From contig CALVRO010000005.1 in NCBI GenBank assembly GCA_944358655.1, forward strand, positions 1-64,000: 64,000 nucleotides of DNA, in the 5' to 3' direction. Of this stretch, positions 7,066 to 15,883 are shown in pieces; position 1 is the stretch's first letter, and each line of letters opens with the position of its first letter. The notes beneath the pieces were generated by a model. That model did not search any database and had not been told where the DNA came from. It was given only the letters and a program-made list of their open reading frames with translations. Position numbers and translations under genes: made by a program. The stretch comes from an uncultured Clostridia bacterium (GTDB taxonomy: Bacteria; Bacillota; Clostridia; Christensenellales; Borkfalkiaceae).

Positions 7066-8958
7066 TCAATTCCTTACCACGGCGCCGAACTTACAGTTGG
7101 ACATGCACAGGCCGCACTTTATGCAGATATCCTTGTCGATGACGTGCGGTTCGCGCACCTTGCCCGTGATGGCGTGCGTGGGACAGTTGCGGGCGCACAG
7201 CGTGCAGCCGTGGCACTTCTGAGGGTCTATCGAATAAGTAAGGAGAGCCTTACATACGCCTGCGTCGCAGTGCTTCTTTTCGATATGGTCTACATATTCC
7301 TGACGGAAATAGCGCAGAGTGGACAAAATGGGATTGGGCGCCGACTGGCCGAGAGCGCACAGCGACGACTGCTTCATGTGGGAGGCGAGTTCCTCTATCT
7401 TTACAAGATCCTCGGGCTCGCCCTTGCCCTCGGTTATCTTGGTGAGGAGCTGCAAAAGCCTCTTGGTGCCTATGCGGCAGGGCGTGCACTTTCCGCAGCT
7501 TTCGTCGGCGGTGAACTCGAGATAGAACTTGGAGATGTCGACCATACAGTCGTTTTCGTCGAGGATAATCATGCCGCCGCTGCCCATCATGGAGCCTATG
7601 GCTATGAGGCTGTCGTAGTCGATGGGCGTATCTATGCACTCGGCGGGTATGCAGCCGCCCGAGGGGCCGCCCGTCTGGGCCGCCTTGAACTTTTTGCCGT
7701 TGGGGATGCCGCCGCCTATCTCCTCTACTATTTCGCGGAGCGTGGTGCCCATGGGCACTTCTACGAGGCCGACGTTGGTTATTTTACCGCCGAGGGCGAA
7801 CACCTTGGTGCCCGAGGAGGTCTGCGTGCCTATGCCCGCAAACCACGCGGCGCCGTTGTTTATAATGGGGTTGATGTTGGCCCACGTTTCAACGTTGTTT
7901 ATTATGGTGGGCTTACCGAAGAGGCCCTTTACGGCGGGGAAGGGCGGGCGGGGACGGGGCTCGCCGCGGTGACCTTCGATGGAAGTGAGCAGGGCCGTCT
8001 CCTCGCCGCAGACGAACGCGCCGGCGCCGAGGCGGATCTCGATATCGAAATCGAACCCCTTGCCCATGATATTTTTGCCGAGCAGGCCGCAGTCGCGCGC
8101 CTGTTTGATGGCTATGCGCAGCCTTTCGACGGCTACGGGGTACTCGGCGCGGACATATATGTAGCCCTGATGAGCGCCTATGGCATAGCCGGCTATGGCC
8201 ATAGCCTCGAGCACGCAATGGGGATCGCCTTCGAGCACAGACCTGTCCATGAAGGCACCGGGGTCGCCCTCGTCGGCGTTGCAGACGACGTATTTGATGT
8301 CGCCCTGCGAGGCCTTGGCGAACGACCACTTTCTGCCCGTGGGGAAGCCGGCGCCGCCGCGGCCGCGAAGGCCCGAGGCGGAAACTTCGTTGATGACGTC
8401 GTCGGGAGTCATGGAGGTGAGCACCTTTTCGAGGGCGGAATAGTCGCCCGCGGCAATGGCCTCCTCGATATCTTCGGGAGCGATGACGCCGCAGTTGCGC
8501 AGCGCTATCCTCATCTGCTTTTTATAGAAGGGCGTCTCGGCAAAGGGGATGATGGAGCCGTCCTTGGCGACCGTGCCCTGATAGAGAAGTTCCTTTACTA
8601 TCTCCCCACCCTTTACGAGGTGCTTTTCGGCGACGGTTTTGACGTGCTCGGGAGTCATCTGGGCGTAGAACGCGCCCTCGGGATAGACTATCATTATGGG
8701 GCCGAGCGAGCAAAGTCCGAAACAGCCCGTCTTTACTACGAGAACGTCGTCTATCTTGAGTTCCTTTAAGGACTTTTCGAGCTGTTCGATGACCTTCATC
8801 GAATGGGAGGACGTACAGCCCGTGCCGCCGCAGACGAGCACCTGCTTTCTGTAGCCCGTCTGTTTGGCGAGCTTTTCGCCCTGTTCGCGCACGGTGCGCC
8901 TTACGTCGATGAGCGCCTTCTTTTTGGCGCGGATAACGTCTAATTCCTTTATGGTCAT
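7066..8958 (-). CDS. hydB: Bifurcating hydrogenase HydB (NuoF-like flavoprotein)
   Basis: NuoF-like flavoprotein subunit, 630 aa, that carries FMN and the NADH site and is considered the electron-bifurcation centre of the trimer. An N-terminal thioredoxin-like [2Fe-2S] domain (residues about 35-115; GGTGC...TGCFGLC) precedes the FMN/NADH region (GLRGRGGAGFPTG near 200; NADEGDPGAFMDR), an SLBB segment, the NuoF [4Fe-4S] site (SCGKCTPCR ... CALG) and a C-terminal two-cluster ferredoxin domain (CHGCTLCARNCP, CIKCGLCMSNC). The stop of hydC overlaps its ATG by 4 nt (ATGA), so translation is coupled. Confidence 0.95.
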   Translation of the reverse strand: MTIKELDVIRAKKKALIDVRRTVREQGEKLAKQTGYRKQVLVCGGTGCTSSHSMKVIEQLEKSLKELKIDDVLVVKTGCFGLCSLGPIMIVYPEGAFYAQMTPEHVKTVAEKHLVKGGEIVKELLYQGTVAKDGSIIPFAETPFYKKQMRIALRNCGVIAPEDIEEAIAAGDYSALEKVLTSMTPDDVINEVSASGLRGRGGAGFPTGRKWSFAKASQGDIKYVVCNADEGDPGAFMDRSVLEGDPHCVLEAMAIAGYAIGAHQGYIYVRAEYPVAVERLRIAIKQARDCGLLGKNIMGKGFDFDIEIRLGAGAFVCGEETALLTSIEGHRGEPRPRPPFPAVKGLFGKPTIINNVETWANINPIINNGAAWFAGIGTQTSSGTKVFALGGKITNVGLVEVPMGTTLREIVEEIGGGIPNGKKFKAAQTGGPSGGCIPAECIDTPIDYDSLIAIGSMMGSGGMIILDENDCMVDISKFYLEFTADESCGKCTPCRIGTKRLLQLLTKITEGKGEPEDLVKIEELASHMKQSSLCALGQSAPNPILSTLRYFRQEYVDHIEKKHCDAGVCKALLTYSIDPQKCHGCTLCARNCPTHAITGKVREPHVIDKDICIKCGLCMSNCKFGAVVRN

Positions 8959-9452
8959 TGCTCGTTCCTCCTGTAGCCGTCAAGTATGCCCTTGACCATT
9001 TCGGGTTTGAGCCTGCCGTGAACGTCCTCGTTGACCATCATGACAGGCGCGAGACCGCACGCGCCGACGCAGCGGCAGCTGTCGAGCGAGAAGAGGCCGT
9101 CGTCGGTGCTGTCGCCGCACTTTATGCCCAGCTCCTCCTCTACCTTTTCGAGTATCTTATCCGAGCCCTTGACGTAGCAGGCCGTGCCGAGGCAGACGCT
9201 GACGCGGTACTTGCCCTTGGGCTTTAAGGAAAACTGCGAATAGAACGTGGCCACGCCGTAGACCTCCGAAAGGGAGATGTTGAGCCCCTCGGCGATGGTC
9301 TTTTGTACGGGCATGGGCAGATAACCGTAGATGGCCTGAGCCTCCTGCAAAATGTGCATGAGGCAGCCGGGCACGGAGCGCGACTCCTCGATGACGGCCT
9401 TTAATTTTGCCGCCTGTTCGGGCGTGCCGCATGCACCCTTACACTCTTTCAT
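8955..9452 (-). CDS. hydC: Bifurcating hydrogenase HydC (NuoE-like [2Fe-2S] subunit)
   Basis: NuoE-like subunit, 165 aa, first gene of the operon. The thioredoxin-like [2Fe-2S] ligand cysteines occur as SVCLGTACYVKG and SLDSCRCVGACG, typical of the family; the N-terminal helical part includes GCLMHILQEAQAIYGYLP. It shuttles electrons between HydB and HydA. AAAGGAGGTC lies just before the ATG, a near-perfect ribosome binding site, and a TTGATA-17-TAAAAT promoter lies 50 nt upstream. Confidence 0.93.
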   Translation of the reverse strand: MKECKGACGTPEQAAKLKAVIEESRSVPGCLMHILQEAQAIYGYLPMPVQKTIAEGLNISLSEVYGVATFYSQFSLKPKGKYRVSVCLGTACYVKGSDKILEKVEEELGIKCGDSTDDGLFSLDSCRCVGACGLAPVMMVNEDVHGRLKPEMVKGILDGYRRNEQ

Positions 9453-9501
9453 ATTTGACCTCCTTTTTCATATGCAGAACAAGTCGTGATATAACACTTT
9501 G

Positions 9502-9530
9502 ATTTTATCATATAAATAAAAATTTATCAA
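9502..9530 (-). promoter_or_regulatory. Promoter of hydCBA operon
   Basis: Minus-strand TTGATA (9525-9530), 17-nt spacer, TAAAAT (9502-9507) in an AT-rich stretch. No palindromic operator is obvious. Confidence 0.65.
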
Positions 9531-9574
9531 TAAAATAATAGATATTGCAACAAAATTTATGTCCGCATTTTAAA

Positions 9575-9608
9575 GCGCGGCGCACGGAAATTTTTCCGTG
9601 CGCCGCGC
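9575..9608 (-). terminator. Terminator after icd
   Basis: A 16-bp perfect inverted repeat (9575-9590 / 9593-9608) just beyond the icd stop, followed on the minus strand by TTTAAAAT. It closes the long tsaE-to-icd run. Confidence 0.7.
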
Positions 9609-9616
9609 GCATATTT

Positions 9617-10822
9617 TTAAAGTTTTTTTGCTATCTCCTCGAGGAAGGCCCTCGAGCTGAGCTTTACGGGCGTTACGCCCTCCCTTCTGAAGAGCGGGAT
9701 GAGGTCGCCCGTCATGTTGCCCTCCTCAATGGTCTGCAAAGTTGCCCTTTCGAGCCTCTTGGCATAATCGGTGAGGGCGGCGTTGCCGTCCAGCTCCCCC
9801 CTCTTGGCCAGCGCGCCCGTCCACGCCCAGATGGTGGCAACCGAGTTGGTGGAAGTCTCCTCGCCCTTGAGGTGCCTGTAATAGTGGCGGGTGACCGTGC
9901 CGTGGGCGGCCTCAAATTCGTATTTGCCGTCGGGCGACACGAGCACCGATCGCATCAAGCCGAGGGAGCCGTAGGCGGTGGCGACCATGTCGCTCATCAC
10001 ATCGCCGTCGTAATTTTTGCACGCCCACAGAATTCCGCCGTTGCTGCGCATGACGCGGGCGACGACGTCGTCGATGAGAGTATATAAAAAGTATATGCCC
10101 GCCTCCTCGAACTTCTGCGCGTACTCGGAGGCGTATATGTCGTTGAAAATGTCCTTGAAGCGGTGATCGTACGTCTTGGAGATGGTGTCCTTTGCGCCGA
10201 ACCACACGGGGAGCTTGTGCTCGAGGCCGTAGTTGAAGCAGCTGCGCGCAAAGGAAGCTATCGACTCGTCGACGTTGTGCACGCCCTGAACTATGCCGGG
10301 CGACGTAAACTTGTGGACGACCTGCCTTGAGAGCTCCCTGCCCTCGCCGTCCTCCACAACGAGATAGGCCGTTTGACCCGCCTCTACGGCCGCCTCGACC
10401 GAATTATAGATATCGCCGTAGGCGTGGCGGGCGAGCACTATGGGCTTAGTCCAGCCGGGCACATAGGGCATTATGCCGTTGACGAGGATGGGCGCGCGGA
10501 ACACGGTGCCGTCGAGAATGCGGCGGATGGTGCCGTTGGGGCTCTTCCACATCTTTTTAAGGCCGTACTCCTCCACCCTCTGCGCGTTGGGAGTTATGGT
10601 GGCGCACTTTACGGCCACTCCCCATTTTTTTGTAGCCTCGGCCGAAGCGACGGTGACGGCGTCGTCGGTGGCGTCGCGGTTGACGAGACCGAGGTCGTAA
10701 TACTCCGTTTTGAGATCGACGAAGGGCTCGATGAGCAGTTCCTTTATCCACCCCCACAGCACGCGGGTCATCTCGTCGCCGTCCATTTCGACGACGGGCA
10801 CGTTCATGGCAATCTTTGGCAT
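9617..10822 (-). CDS. icd: NADP-dependent isocitrate dehydrogenase
   Basis: Converts isocitrate to 2-oxoglutarate with NADP reduction, 401 aa. The N-terminus (VVEMDGDEMTRVLWGWIKE), the substrate region NGTIRRILDGTVFR and YDGDVMSDMVATAYGSLG show the type II homodimeric subfamily found in eukaryotes and some anaerobes rather than E. coli-type Icd. It supplies 2-oxoglutarate for glutamate synthesis in a probably incomplete TCA cycle. It follows ddl by 28 nt with GGGAGAT before the ATG, so it likely shares the cell-wall operon transcript and ends at the hairpin just downstream. Confidence 0.93.
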   Translation of the reverse strand: MPKIAMNVPVVEMDGDEMTRVLWGWIKELLIEPFVDLKTEYYDLGLVNRDATDDAVTVASAEATKKWGVAVKCATITPNAQRVEEYGLKKMWKSPNGTIRRILDGTVFRAPILVNGIMPYVPGWTKPIVLARHAYGDIYNSVEAAVEAGQTAYLVVEDGEGRELSRQVVHKFTSPGIVQGVHNVDESIASFARSCFNYGLEHKLPVWFGAKDTISKTYDHRFKDIFNDIYASEYAQKFEEAGIYFLYTLIDDVVARVMRSNGGILWACKNYDGDVMSDMVATAYGSLGLMRSVLVSPDGKYEFEAAHGTVTRHYYRHLKGEETSTNSVATIWAWTGALAKRGELDGNAALTDYAKRLERATLQTIEEGNMTGDLIPLFRREGVTPVKLSSRAFLEEIAKKL

Positions 10823-10850
10823 AACTTTATCTCCCGAAATACTTTTTATA

Positions 10851-11945
10851 TTATTTTACTATGTATGACTTTATCTTGCAAGCGTTTGAGGCAAAATTGT
10901 TGACGATACCCGTGTTGACGAGCAATTTGGAGCCCTCCTTCTCCGCCTCGGCCGCGGCGGCCTTCATCAGTTCGCCGAGCAGCAGGCCAAAATCGTTGTA
11001 GCCGTGGGCGAGCAAATAGTGCGAGAGCGAACCCGGCACGGTGTTTATCTCCCCGACGTAGATATCGTCGCCCTCCAAAATGAAGTCGAAGCGCACTATG
11101 CCCTTCATGTTGAGCGAAAGGTAGACGGTGCGAACAATATCGCGCATGCCTTCGGCGAGAGCCGGGGAGAGGTCGGCGGGGCACACCCTTTTGCCCGAGC
11201 CCGAATACTTGTCGTCGTAGCTCAACAGATCGCCGCCGAACACCTCCTCGCAGGGCGATATGCGCAGCCCCTCCCTGCACATGCACGCGGCGCAGTTTAT
11301 CTCCCTTCTGGGCGAAATATACCTTTCGACGAGCACGGCGGTGTCGAGTTCGAAGGCCGCGGCGAGGCTTTGGGAAAGCTCCTCCTTGTTGCGCGCGACG
11401 GCCACGCCTATGCTCGAGCCCAGCCGCGCGGGCTTGACAACGACGGGGAAGGCGTCGATGCCGCCGCCCTCGTCGGCGCTCCTGAGATATCTGAACTGCA
11501 CTACGGGCACGCCGAGCCCCCTTAAGACTATTTTGGTTATGTATTTATCGATAAATGCGGCGCTTTCGAATATCCCCGCCGAGGCGAGCGGAACGGAGAG
11601 CGCAGCGCACAGTCCGCTTATGCCGCCTCCCTCTCCCCATCCGCCGTGGCAGCAGTTGACGGCGCAGTCGGCGCGGAAGAAATTTTTCAGCCTGCCCCTC
11701 TTGGAGGGCACATACAGCCCGCCCCTACAAAAGACGGGCGAGGGCGCCGCAGGAGGGCCGCCGCGGAAATTGGCTATGTCGGCCAGAGCTTCGCCGCAGA
11801 GATAGTCGCCCCTCTGAGTTATGAATACGGGCATGACGACATGGCCGCCCCTCTTTAAAAGGTTTACGGTGAGCGTGCCCGTTATGACGGATATCTCGTT
11901 TTCACTCGACGGCCCGCCGAAGAATACGATGACGTTTTTACACAC
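10851..11945 (-). CDS. ddl: D-alanine--D-alanine ligase
   Basis: ATP-grasp enzyme that joins two D-alanines for peptidoglycan, 364 aa. The N-terminal NVIVFFGGPSSENEISV, the central VVKPARLGSSIGVAVA ATP-grasp motif and the metal-binding FDFILEGDDIYVGEINTVPGS match Ddl. The start is set to a GTG at 11945 (V-C-K-N-V-I-V): GGAGGTG lies 7 nt upstream. A longer reading from an ATG at 11990 would encode that ribosome binding site and has no site of its own. It follows murF by 59 nt; the two products act consecutively, since Ddl makes the dipeptide that MurF attaches. Confidence 0.9.
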   Translation of the reverse strand: MCKNVIVFFGGPSSENEISVITGTLTVNLLKRGGHVVMPVFITQRGDYLCGEALADIANFRGGPPAAPSPVFCRGGLYVPSKRGRLKNFFRADCAVNCCHGGWGEGGGISGLCAALSVPLASAGIFESAAFIDKYITKIVLRGLGVPVVQFRYLRSADEGGGIDAFPVVVKPARLGSSIGVAVARNKEELSQSLAAAFELDTAVLVERYISPRREINCAACMCREGLRISPCEEVFGGDLLSYDDKYSGSGKRVCPADLSPALAEGMRDIVRTVYLSLNMKGIVRFDFILEGDDIYVGEINTVPGSLSHYLLAHGYNDFGLLLGELMKAAAAEAEKEGSKLLVNTGIVNNFASNACKIKSYIVK

Positions 11946-12004
11946 AAAAAAACACCTCCGCAAAATATTTTTCGCTTTGGTGTTTCGCATGTATTTATGG
12001 GCCC

Positions 12005-13606
12005 TCAGGCATAGATGCCCGGGAGATCGTTTAAGAACAGTACGGCGTCGCCCTTGGCAATGATGCCCGAAAGGGCCTTTTCGGCGTCCATAAGCGTGGG
12101 AACGACAGTCAGTTTGCCGTCGTCGCCGCCGGCTTTGAGATAGCCCTCCTTTACATAGCCGACGAGGGTGTCGCCGACGAGGATGACCCTATCGAACCCG
12201 ACGAGTTTGGCGCCCAGCGCGGCGTTTTCGCTCTCGTCGAGTATGCCAAGCTCCACCAGCCCGGGGGTGACGACTATCCTTCTTCCGCCGAAGGTCTTTA
12301 ACACCTCAAGCGCGGCCTCGGCGCCCTTTATGTTAGCGTTGTAGCCGTCGTCGATAATGTTGACGCCGTTGCTCTTTATAAGCTGAAGGCGGTGCTCTAC
12401 GAAGTCGAGCTGTTCTATCGCCTCGCAGACGTCGGCAAAGGGCACGCCCATTTCGAGGGCGCACATGGCGCACAGACCTATGTTACGGGCGGCGTGTTCG
12501 CCGAGAAGGCGGGTGTGCACGCGCCGCGAGTTGCCTCCGAGGGTGAGAGTGAACGTTACGCCGTCGCAACCTGCGGCGATATCCGAAACGCAGTCGCCCG
12601 AGGCCTTTACGCAGCCGTAGGACGAGAAGAGTTCGTAGCAGTCGGGGGCGATATAGGCCTTTATTTTGGTGTTTTCAAGTATTTCGCCCTTGGCCTTTAC
12701 TATATTTTCGATGCTGCCGAAACTTTCGAGATGCTGGGGGCAGATACCCGTCACGAGCGAATAGTCGGGCAGACAGAAGGCGCACAGCTCGGCTATGTCG
12801 CCCACATGCCTCGCGCCCATTTCGGCTATGAATATCTGCGTGTCGGCGAGGTCGGCCTCGTTTATCGTCTTGGCGACGCCCAGCGGAGTGTTGTGCGAGC
12901 GGGGCGTGGCGAGCACGTTGAATTTTTTGGAGAGCATGGCGGCGAGGATGGTCTTTGTGCTCGTCTTGCCGTAGCTGCCCGTGATGCCCACCACTATCGG
13001 GCGGGCGGCGGCCAGCTTTTTGCCCGCCTCACTTACAAAGCGGGCGTTGCGGGGCACCTCGTACGCCTTTATAATGAGATTGGAGAGGCAGACCATGGGC
13101 AGTATGCACAGGGGGAATACCGCCAGACAGACGTATTTGAGCGCCGAAAAGAGCGCGTTGCCCCATAGATGGTCGCCGAAGTTGAGGAGGGTGACCGCAA
13201 AGTAGATGACTATGGCGTTGACCAGCCATACGGCGAGCATGAGCCTTCCGAAGCGGGGAGTGAGCGTTGCGGGACTGCGCAGCGAAAGGCGGGTATCGGC
13301 TATTACGAACAGGGCGAAAAAGATGACGAAAGCCGACAGGCCTATGACGGCCGACCACTGTCCCGCAAAGGAGAAGGCCAGCGATATGACGGCCGAAGCG
13401 AGGGCGCAGCACAGCGCCAGAAGGAGGTGCCTGCCGAGCGTCATGTTGCACTTCTTGCGCGCCCACTCCAACAGTTTTTTATTGGAGTATGTACACGACT
13501 GAAGTATGCCCAAAAGCTTTGCCGACGACAACAGCATGGCGAAGGCAAAGAATACGGCTATGACGATACATTCTATTGTTTTGGGAACGGAAATGAATAT
13601 ACCCAT
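12005..13606 (-). CDS. MurF-type Mur ligase with N-terminal membrane domain
   Basis: Adds D-Ala-D-Ala to UDP-MurNAc-tripeptide by family and context, 533 aa. The first ~180 residues hold about five hydrophobic segments (near 10-33, 60-80, 84-106, 121-142, 152-172) instead of the soluble UDP-binding domain of canonical MurF. From about 203 the Mur ligase core is complete: ATP loop GITGSYGKTSTK, then SHNTPLGVAKTIN and FIAEMGARHVGDIAEL, which are MurF-like, and a C-terminal domain with VEHRLQLI and DDGYNANIKGAEAAL. It abuts the hydrolase gene upstream (no gap) and precedes ddl. The architecture suggests a membrane-tethered ligase; a ligase acting on another substrate cannot be excluded. Confidence 0.85.
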   Translation of the reverse strand: MGIFISVPKTIECIVIAVFFAFAMLLSSAKLLGILQSCTYSNKKLLEWARKKCNMTLGRHLLLALCCALASAVISLAFSFAGQWSAVIGLSAFVIFFALFVIADTRLSLRSPATLTPRFGRLMLAVWLVNAIVIYFAVTLLNFGDHLWGNALFSALKYVCLAVFPLCILPMVCLSNLIIKAYEVPRNARFVSEAGKKLAAARPIVVGITGSYGKTSTKTILAAMLSKKFNVLATPRSHNTPLGVAKTINEADLADTQIFIAEMGARHVGDIAELCAFCLPDYSLVTGICPQHLESFGSIENIVKAKGEILENTKIKAYIAPDCYELFSSYGCVKASGDCVSDIAAGCDGVTFTLTLGGNSRRVHTRLLGEHAARNIGLCAMCALEMGVPFADVCEAIEQLDFVEHRLQLIKSNGVNIIDDGYNANIKGAEAALEVLKTFGGRRIVVTPGLVELGILDESENAALGAKLVGFDRVILVGDTLVGYVKEGYLKAGGDDGKLTVVPTLMDAEKALSGIIAKGDAVLFLNDLPGIYA

Positions 13607-14323
13607 TTATTCCTCCGTGAAGAACGCCCGTGCGAGGGCGTTGAATTGCGCGGGATGGCGGCAGAAACAGAAGTGGTCGCCCTCCACGGTGACCAGCCTG
13701 CCTTTGGGGATGAGAGAGGCGAACGTACGCCCCTCCTCCGACGGCGGAGTGACGGTATCATCCCTGCCGTAGACGAGCAGCACGGTATTTTTTACCTGCG
13801 CCGCGGCATTTCGCAGATCTTCGTTGACTATCTTTTTATAGCTGCCCCGCATAACGGGGCCGAGGGCGCGGTATTCGGCGCTGCCGAAAACCCTTTCGGC
13901 AAAGGAGGGCGCAAATCTTTTTACCGCCCTGTACGCCCCCACCTTTATCCTGTACGACGGCGGGCGCCTTTTTACGAGCCCCGCGCCGCCCGTTATAAGC
14001 AATCTGTTGTATAGCTCCCTTCGGGAGAGCAGTTTTATGGCCACCCTCGCGCCGAAGGAGTGAGCGACGACGTCGGCCCGCTCCAGCCCGAGGGAGGATG
14101 AAAAGTCGTACAGCCACGCGGCGTAGTCGCCGACCGACCACTCGGAAGTCAGCGGCGCAGAACGGCCGAAGCCCGGAAAGTCGGGCGCGACGACTCTGAA
14201 GCCTGAATCAGAAAAATATTTTATCTGATAGTAAAAACTTTCCTTTTGCGACATGTAGCCGTGCAGCATCAGGAGGGGCCTGCCCTCGCCCGCCGACGTG
14301 ACGGCGACATATCTGCCGTTCAA
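13607..14323 (-). CDS. Alpha/beta hydrolase
   Basis: Alpha/beta-hydrolase-fold enzyme of about 238 aa and unknown substrate. LLMLHGYMSQKES supplies the HG oxyanion motif, DFPGFGRSAPL follows, and DVVAHSFGARVAIK carries the nucleophile elbow (HSFG, Ser about residue 94). YGRDDTVTPP holds the likely catalytic Asp and VEGDHFCFCRHP the His. The start is uncertain: a TTG at 14338 is preceded by GGAGG with no spacing, whereas a TTG at 14323 has GGGAG 8 nt upstream and is preferred. Its stop is immediately followed by the murF ATG and rimI ends 7-22 nt upstream, so it belongs to the same transcript; a role in envelope lipid or peptide processing is only inferred from neighbours. Confidence 0.8.
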   Translation of the reverse strand: MNGRYVAVTSAGEGRPLLMLHGYMSQKESFYYQIKYFSDSGFRVVAPDFPGFGRSAPLTSEWSVGDYAAWLYDFSSSLGLERADVVAHSFGARVAIKLLSRRELYNRLLITGGAGLVKRRPPSYRIKVGAYRAVKRFAPSFAERVFGSAEYRALGPVMRGSYKKIVNEDLRNAAAQVKNTVLLVYGRDDTVTPPSEEGRTFASLIPKGRLVTVEGDHFCFCRHPAQFNALARAFFTEE

Positions 14324-14345
14324 GATTATGGCTCCCAACCTCCTT

Positions 14346-14780
14346 TTACAGCGTGCGCTTCATCACGAGGCAATCCTCGCCGTCCGAATAGTAGCGCGGG
14401 CGGGCGTAGACGCCTGAAAAACCGCATTTTAAATAGAGCGACATTGCGGGCGCGTTGGACACGCGCACTTCCAAAAACATATCGCCCACGCCCTCGCCAC
14501 GTGCGAGCTCCGCCAGGGCGGCGACTATGGCACTTGCCACGCCTCCCCTGCGGTAGCGCTCGGCGACGAGCACGTTTTCGATATCGGCGCTGTCGGCGGC
14601 TATGGTCATGCCGCCGTAGCCTATTATCTCATCCCCCTCCACGGCGACGACGCCGCGGAAGGCGGCGTTTTCGTAGCAGGCGGCAAAGGTGCGGTAGCTC
14701 CACCTGTCGGTTTCGAAGCACTGCTCCTCGAGGGCGGTGAGGACGAGGATATCCTCGAACTTCCATTCACGGACGAGCAC
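14346..14780 (-). CDS. rimI: Ribosomal protein S18-alanine N-acetyltransferase RimI-like
   Basis: GNAT acetyltransferase, 144 aa, probably modifying the N-terminus of ribosomal protein S18 or acting with the t6A system. The N-terminal REWKFEDILVLTALEEQCF and the acetyl-CoA loop VAERYRRGGVASAIVAALAE are RimI-like; RVSNAPAMSLYLKCGF is the characteristic C-terminal motif. The start is a GTG at 14780 with GGAGGAG about 9 nt upstream, overlapping the end of tsaB by 14 nt. The order tsaE-tsaB-rimI is a common Firmicutes arrangement and supports the assignment. Confidence 0.87.
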   Translation of the reverse strand: MLVREWKFEDILVLTALEEQCFETDRWSYRTFAACYENAAFRGVVAVEGDEIIGYGGMTIAADSADIENVLVAERYRRGGVASAIVAALAELARGEGVGDMFLEVRVSNAPAMSLYLKCGFSGVYARPRYYSDGEDCLVMKRTL

Positions 14781-15384
14781 TTGCCGCCTCCTCCGCCTGA
14801 CTCTTGCGCACATACAGCGCGCCGAGGGGGGCAAAGCCTCCGCCGAGAGCGCGCTCTACGGCGCGGGGCAGACAGCTGCCCGCGTTGAGGCGGGTGTAAT
14901 TTTCCAAGGGCAGCTCCTCGAAGCCGAAGAGCGGAAGGCCGAGTGCGGCCACTCCACCGCCGCTTATATACGACGGCGGCGTAAGAGGCTGCCCTTCGCA
15001 AGAGAAGGTCTGACAGTAGTACATGCCGTGCATGGCGTCGATGACGACGGCGAAGTCGCCCCCGCACTTAACATTGTATGCAACGAGCTCGAAGGAGGTC
15101 ACAGGCAGCGACGGCCTGCCGCAGGCGAGGCACATGCCCTTTATGGTGGAAAGACCTATTCTGATGCCCGTAAAGGAGCCCGGGCCCGTGACGGCGCAGA
15201 AGAAGTCGCACTCGGCGGGGGCGAGCCCGGCCTCGTCCATGGCGGCCTCTATCTCGTCCATGAGTATGACCGAGTGGCGCATGGCGCACTCCTCGCTGTG
15301 GCGGAGCACCTGTCTTTGGCCCTTGCACGCAAGCACCGTCAGATATTTTGACGAGGTATCGACGGCGAGAAAATTATATGTCAT
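14767..15384 (-). CDS. tsaB: tRNA t6A biosynthesis protein TsaB
   Basis: Non-catalytic partner of TsaD in threonylcarbamoyladenosine modification of tRNA position 37, 205 aa. The ASKHA-type N-terminus NFLAVDTSSKYLTVLA and the conserved VTGPGSFTGIRIGLSTIKGM segment are diagnostic. It overlaps tsaE by 11 nt and rimI by 14 nt, so translation of the three is tightly coupled. TsaD and TsaC are not in this window. GGAGAGGGAG precedes the ATG. Confidence 0.93.
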   Translation of the reverse strand: MTYNFLAVDTSSKYLTVLACKGQRQVLRHSEECAMRHSVILMDEIEAAMDEAGLAPAECDFFCAVTGPGSFTGIRIGLSTIKGMCLACGRPSLPVTSFELVAYNVKCGGDFAVVIDAMHGMYYCQTFSCEGQPLTPPSYISGGGVAALGLPLFGFEELPLENYTRLNAGSCLPRAVERALGGGFAPLGALYVRKSQAEEAASARP

Positions 15385-15781
15385 ACTCTATCTCCCTCTC
15401 CTCCCCGGACAATTTTTTTATGGTCACCTTCTTGCAGGCGGCGGGCAACACGTCGGCTATGTTTGATGCCCACTCGACTAAGCAGACGCCGTCGGCGTAG
15501 AAATAATCGCAAAGCCCCAGCGCCTCGGCCTGCGCGCCCGAAGTCAGGCGGTAGCAGTCGTAGTGATAGAGCCTGCCGCCGTAGTCGTTCATGTAGGAGT
15601 AGGTGGGCGAAGTTATCTCCTCGGTTATGCCCAGTCCTGCGGCCACGCCCTTGGCGAACACCGTTTTGCCTGCGCCCATTTGACCTTCGAGAAGGACGAC
15701 GTCGCCACCCTTGAGCGTGCGCGCATAGTCGCGCGCAAATTGCATTGTCTGCTCCGCGCTGCGGGATAAAAATACTGCCAT
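15374..15781 (-). CDS. tsaE: tRNA t6A biosynthesis ATPase TsaE
   Basis: Small P-loop ATPase that drives TsaB-TsaD turnover in t6A formation, 135 aa. Walker A is EGQMGAGKTVFAKG near residue 33; TSPTYSYMNDYGGRLYHYDCYRL and CLVEWASN are family signatures. It is the first gene of the tsaE-tsaB-rimI-hydrolase-murF-ddl-icd run. No ribosome binding site precedes the ATG; instead a TTGCAA-17-TATAAT promoter ends 8 nt before it, so the mRNA is probably leaderless. Confidence 0.92.
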   Translation of the reverse strand: MAVFLSRSAEQTMQFARDYARTLKGGDVVLLEGQMGAGKTVFAKGVAAGLGITEEITSPTYSYMNDYGGRLYHYDCYRLTSGAQAEALGLCDYFYADGVCLVEWASNIADVLPAACKKVTIKKLSGEEREIEYDI

Positions 15782-15789
15782 ACGCTTAC

Positions 15790-15818
15790 ATTATACAGCG
15801 TACGGCGGCATTTTGCAA
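15790..15818 (-). promoter_or_regulatory. Sigma-A promoter of tsaE, probably leaderless
   Basis: Minus-strand TTGCAA (15813-15818), 17-nt spacer, TATAAT (15790-15795). Eight nt (GTAAGCGT) separate the -10 box from the ATG and contain no Shine-Dalgarno match. Confidence 0.65.
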
Positions 15819-15883
15819 TCATTTTGAACAAACTGACGGACGGGGGCGCATTTTTCCGCTCCTGCCCGCCCATACAATTTGCG

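Noticed and set aside
6937..8769. 610-codon open frame on the plus strand across the hydrogenase genes
   Set aside because: It is antisense to hydA/hydB, whose catalytic motifs are intact; the translation is Gly/Ala/Tyr-rich without family features. Long antisense frames are common here because of GC-rich codon bias.
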